Shown piece by piece: positions 5,075 through 5,486 of a DNA stretch of 5,486 nucleotides. A model generated the notes under the pieces. That model searched no databases, was not told the origin of the DNA, and saw only the letters and a list, made by a program, of their open reading frames with translations. Position 1 is the first letter of the stretch. Each line of letters starts with the position of its first letter. This DNA is from Actinomycetota bacterium (GTDB lineage Bacteria; Actinomycetota; Coriobacteriia; Anaerosomatales; JAHIQC01), in assembly GCA_018902765.1 (NCBI GenBank), contig JAHIQC010000040.1, positions 1 to 5,486 on the forward strand. The letters run 5' to 3'. The position numbers were made by a program, and so were the translations under genes.

Positions 5075-5486
5075 ATGAGAGAGATCATGCGCGTCAACAT
5101 GTCCGATCTATCGATCACGCGTGAGCCGGTTCCCGCGGGTTGGTCGCGCTACGGTGGTCGTGCACTGACCTCCGCGATCGTGTTCACCGAAGTCCCCGGC
5201 GATGCGGATGCGCTCGGTCCGGACAACGTGCTCGTGTTCGCGCCGGGGCTTCTCGGCGGAACGACCGCGCCCAACGGCGGACGCCTGTCCGTGGGTGCGA
5301 AGAGCCCGCTGACCGGCGGCATCAAGGAGTCGAACTCGGGTGGGCAGGCTGCGCATGCCCTGGGGCGCCTGGGAATCGCCGCGATCGTCGTGACCGGCAA
5401 GCCGGCCGATCCCGACGCTCTCTACATGCTCACGATCGAAGCCGACGGCTCCGCCTCGCTCTCACGCGTCGACGAGTGGGCCGGCG
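5075..5486 (+). CDS. Aldehyde:ferredoxin oxidoreductase (tungsten-type), N-terminal part, runs off window
   Basis: The frame is open from ATG 5075 to the window end (137 codons); the family is usually about 600 residues, so roughly a quarter is present. The N-terminus has the family opening MREIMRVNMSDLSITREPVP, then SRYGGRALTSAIVFTEVP (24-41), LGPDNVLVFAPGLLGGTTAP (47-66), and the hallmark GRLSVGAKSPLTGG (69-82) followed by ESNSGG (85-90). These belong to domain 1, which binds the bis-pyranopterin tungsten cofactor. The cysteines for the 4Fe-4S cluster lie later and are not visible. Such enzymes oxidise aldehydes to acids in the cytoplasm with ferredoxin as acceptor. ATG 5075 is preceded by GGGGG at 5065-5069; ATG 5087 and ATG 5099 are less likely because the family match begins before them. 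Confidence 0.93.
   Translation, partial: MREIMRVNMSDLSITREPVPAGWSRYGGRALTSAIVFTEVPGDADALGPDNVLVFAPGLLGGTTAPNGGRLSVGAKSPLTGGIKESNSGGQAAHALGRLGIAAIVVTGKPADPDALYMLTIEADGSASLSRVDEWAG

Overview
The window is a compact, GC-rich bacterial stretch with strong G/C bias at third codon positions and frequent GTG starts. The combination of a tungsten-type aldehyde:ferredoxin oxidoreductase, a MacB-like permease, AzlC/AzlD and Ada-like DNA repair suggests an anaerobic high-GC actinobacterium, for example a member of class Coriobacteriia. That placement is inference from gene content and codon use; no marker gene in the window proves it.

Layout, left to right. (1) Positions 2-892 hold the 3' part of a MacB/FtsX-family ABC transporter permease. 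After a 39-base gap with two competing hairpins comes a small membrane-anchored beta-rich protein (932-1420), probably in the same operon. (2) A perfect 18-bp dyad resembling a CsoR/CstR-family operator lies before a VOC (glyoxalase-fold) protein (1487-1885). That gene is followed by a probable intrinsic terminator (1909-1940). (3) The azlC-azlD pair (2024-2719 and 2716-3048, GTGA overlap) encodes a two-part branched-chain amino acid exporter. (4) A PhzF-family isomerase is on the minus strand (3097-3945), convergent with azlD, with its own TATAAT promoter. (5) Divergent from it is an AraC-HTH/O6-alkylguanine-DNA alkyltransferase fusion (4052-4894) that lacks the zinc domain of classical Ada. 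(6) After a regulatory region of about 180 bases, the 5' part of an aldehyde:ferredoxin oxidoreductase gene (5075 to the window end) begins.

The genes are mostly independent accessory functions and do not form one pathway. The most notable material is non-coding. The oxidoreductase promoter carries a CRP/FNR-spaced dyad about 40 bases before the inferred transcription start, a second overlapping dyad, and a leader of about 90 nt with two perfect hairpins. The larger hairpin has an apical CUCCC that could pair with the G-run at the ribosome binding site, as in a riboswitch or attenuator. I could not match it to a known riboswitch by eye. The CsoR-like operator before the VOC gene is the second item worth checking. 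I found no CRISPR array, rRNA, tRNA, insertion sequence or clear mobile element.
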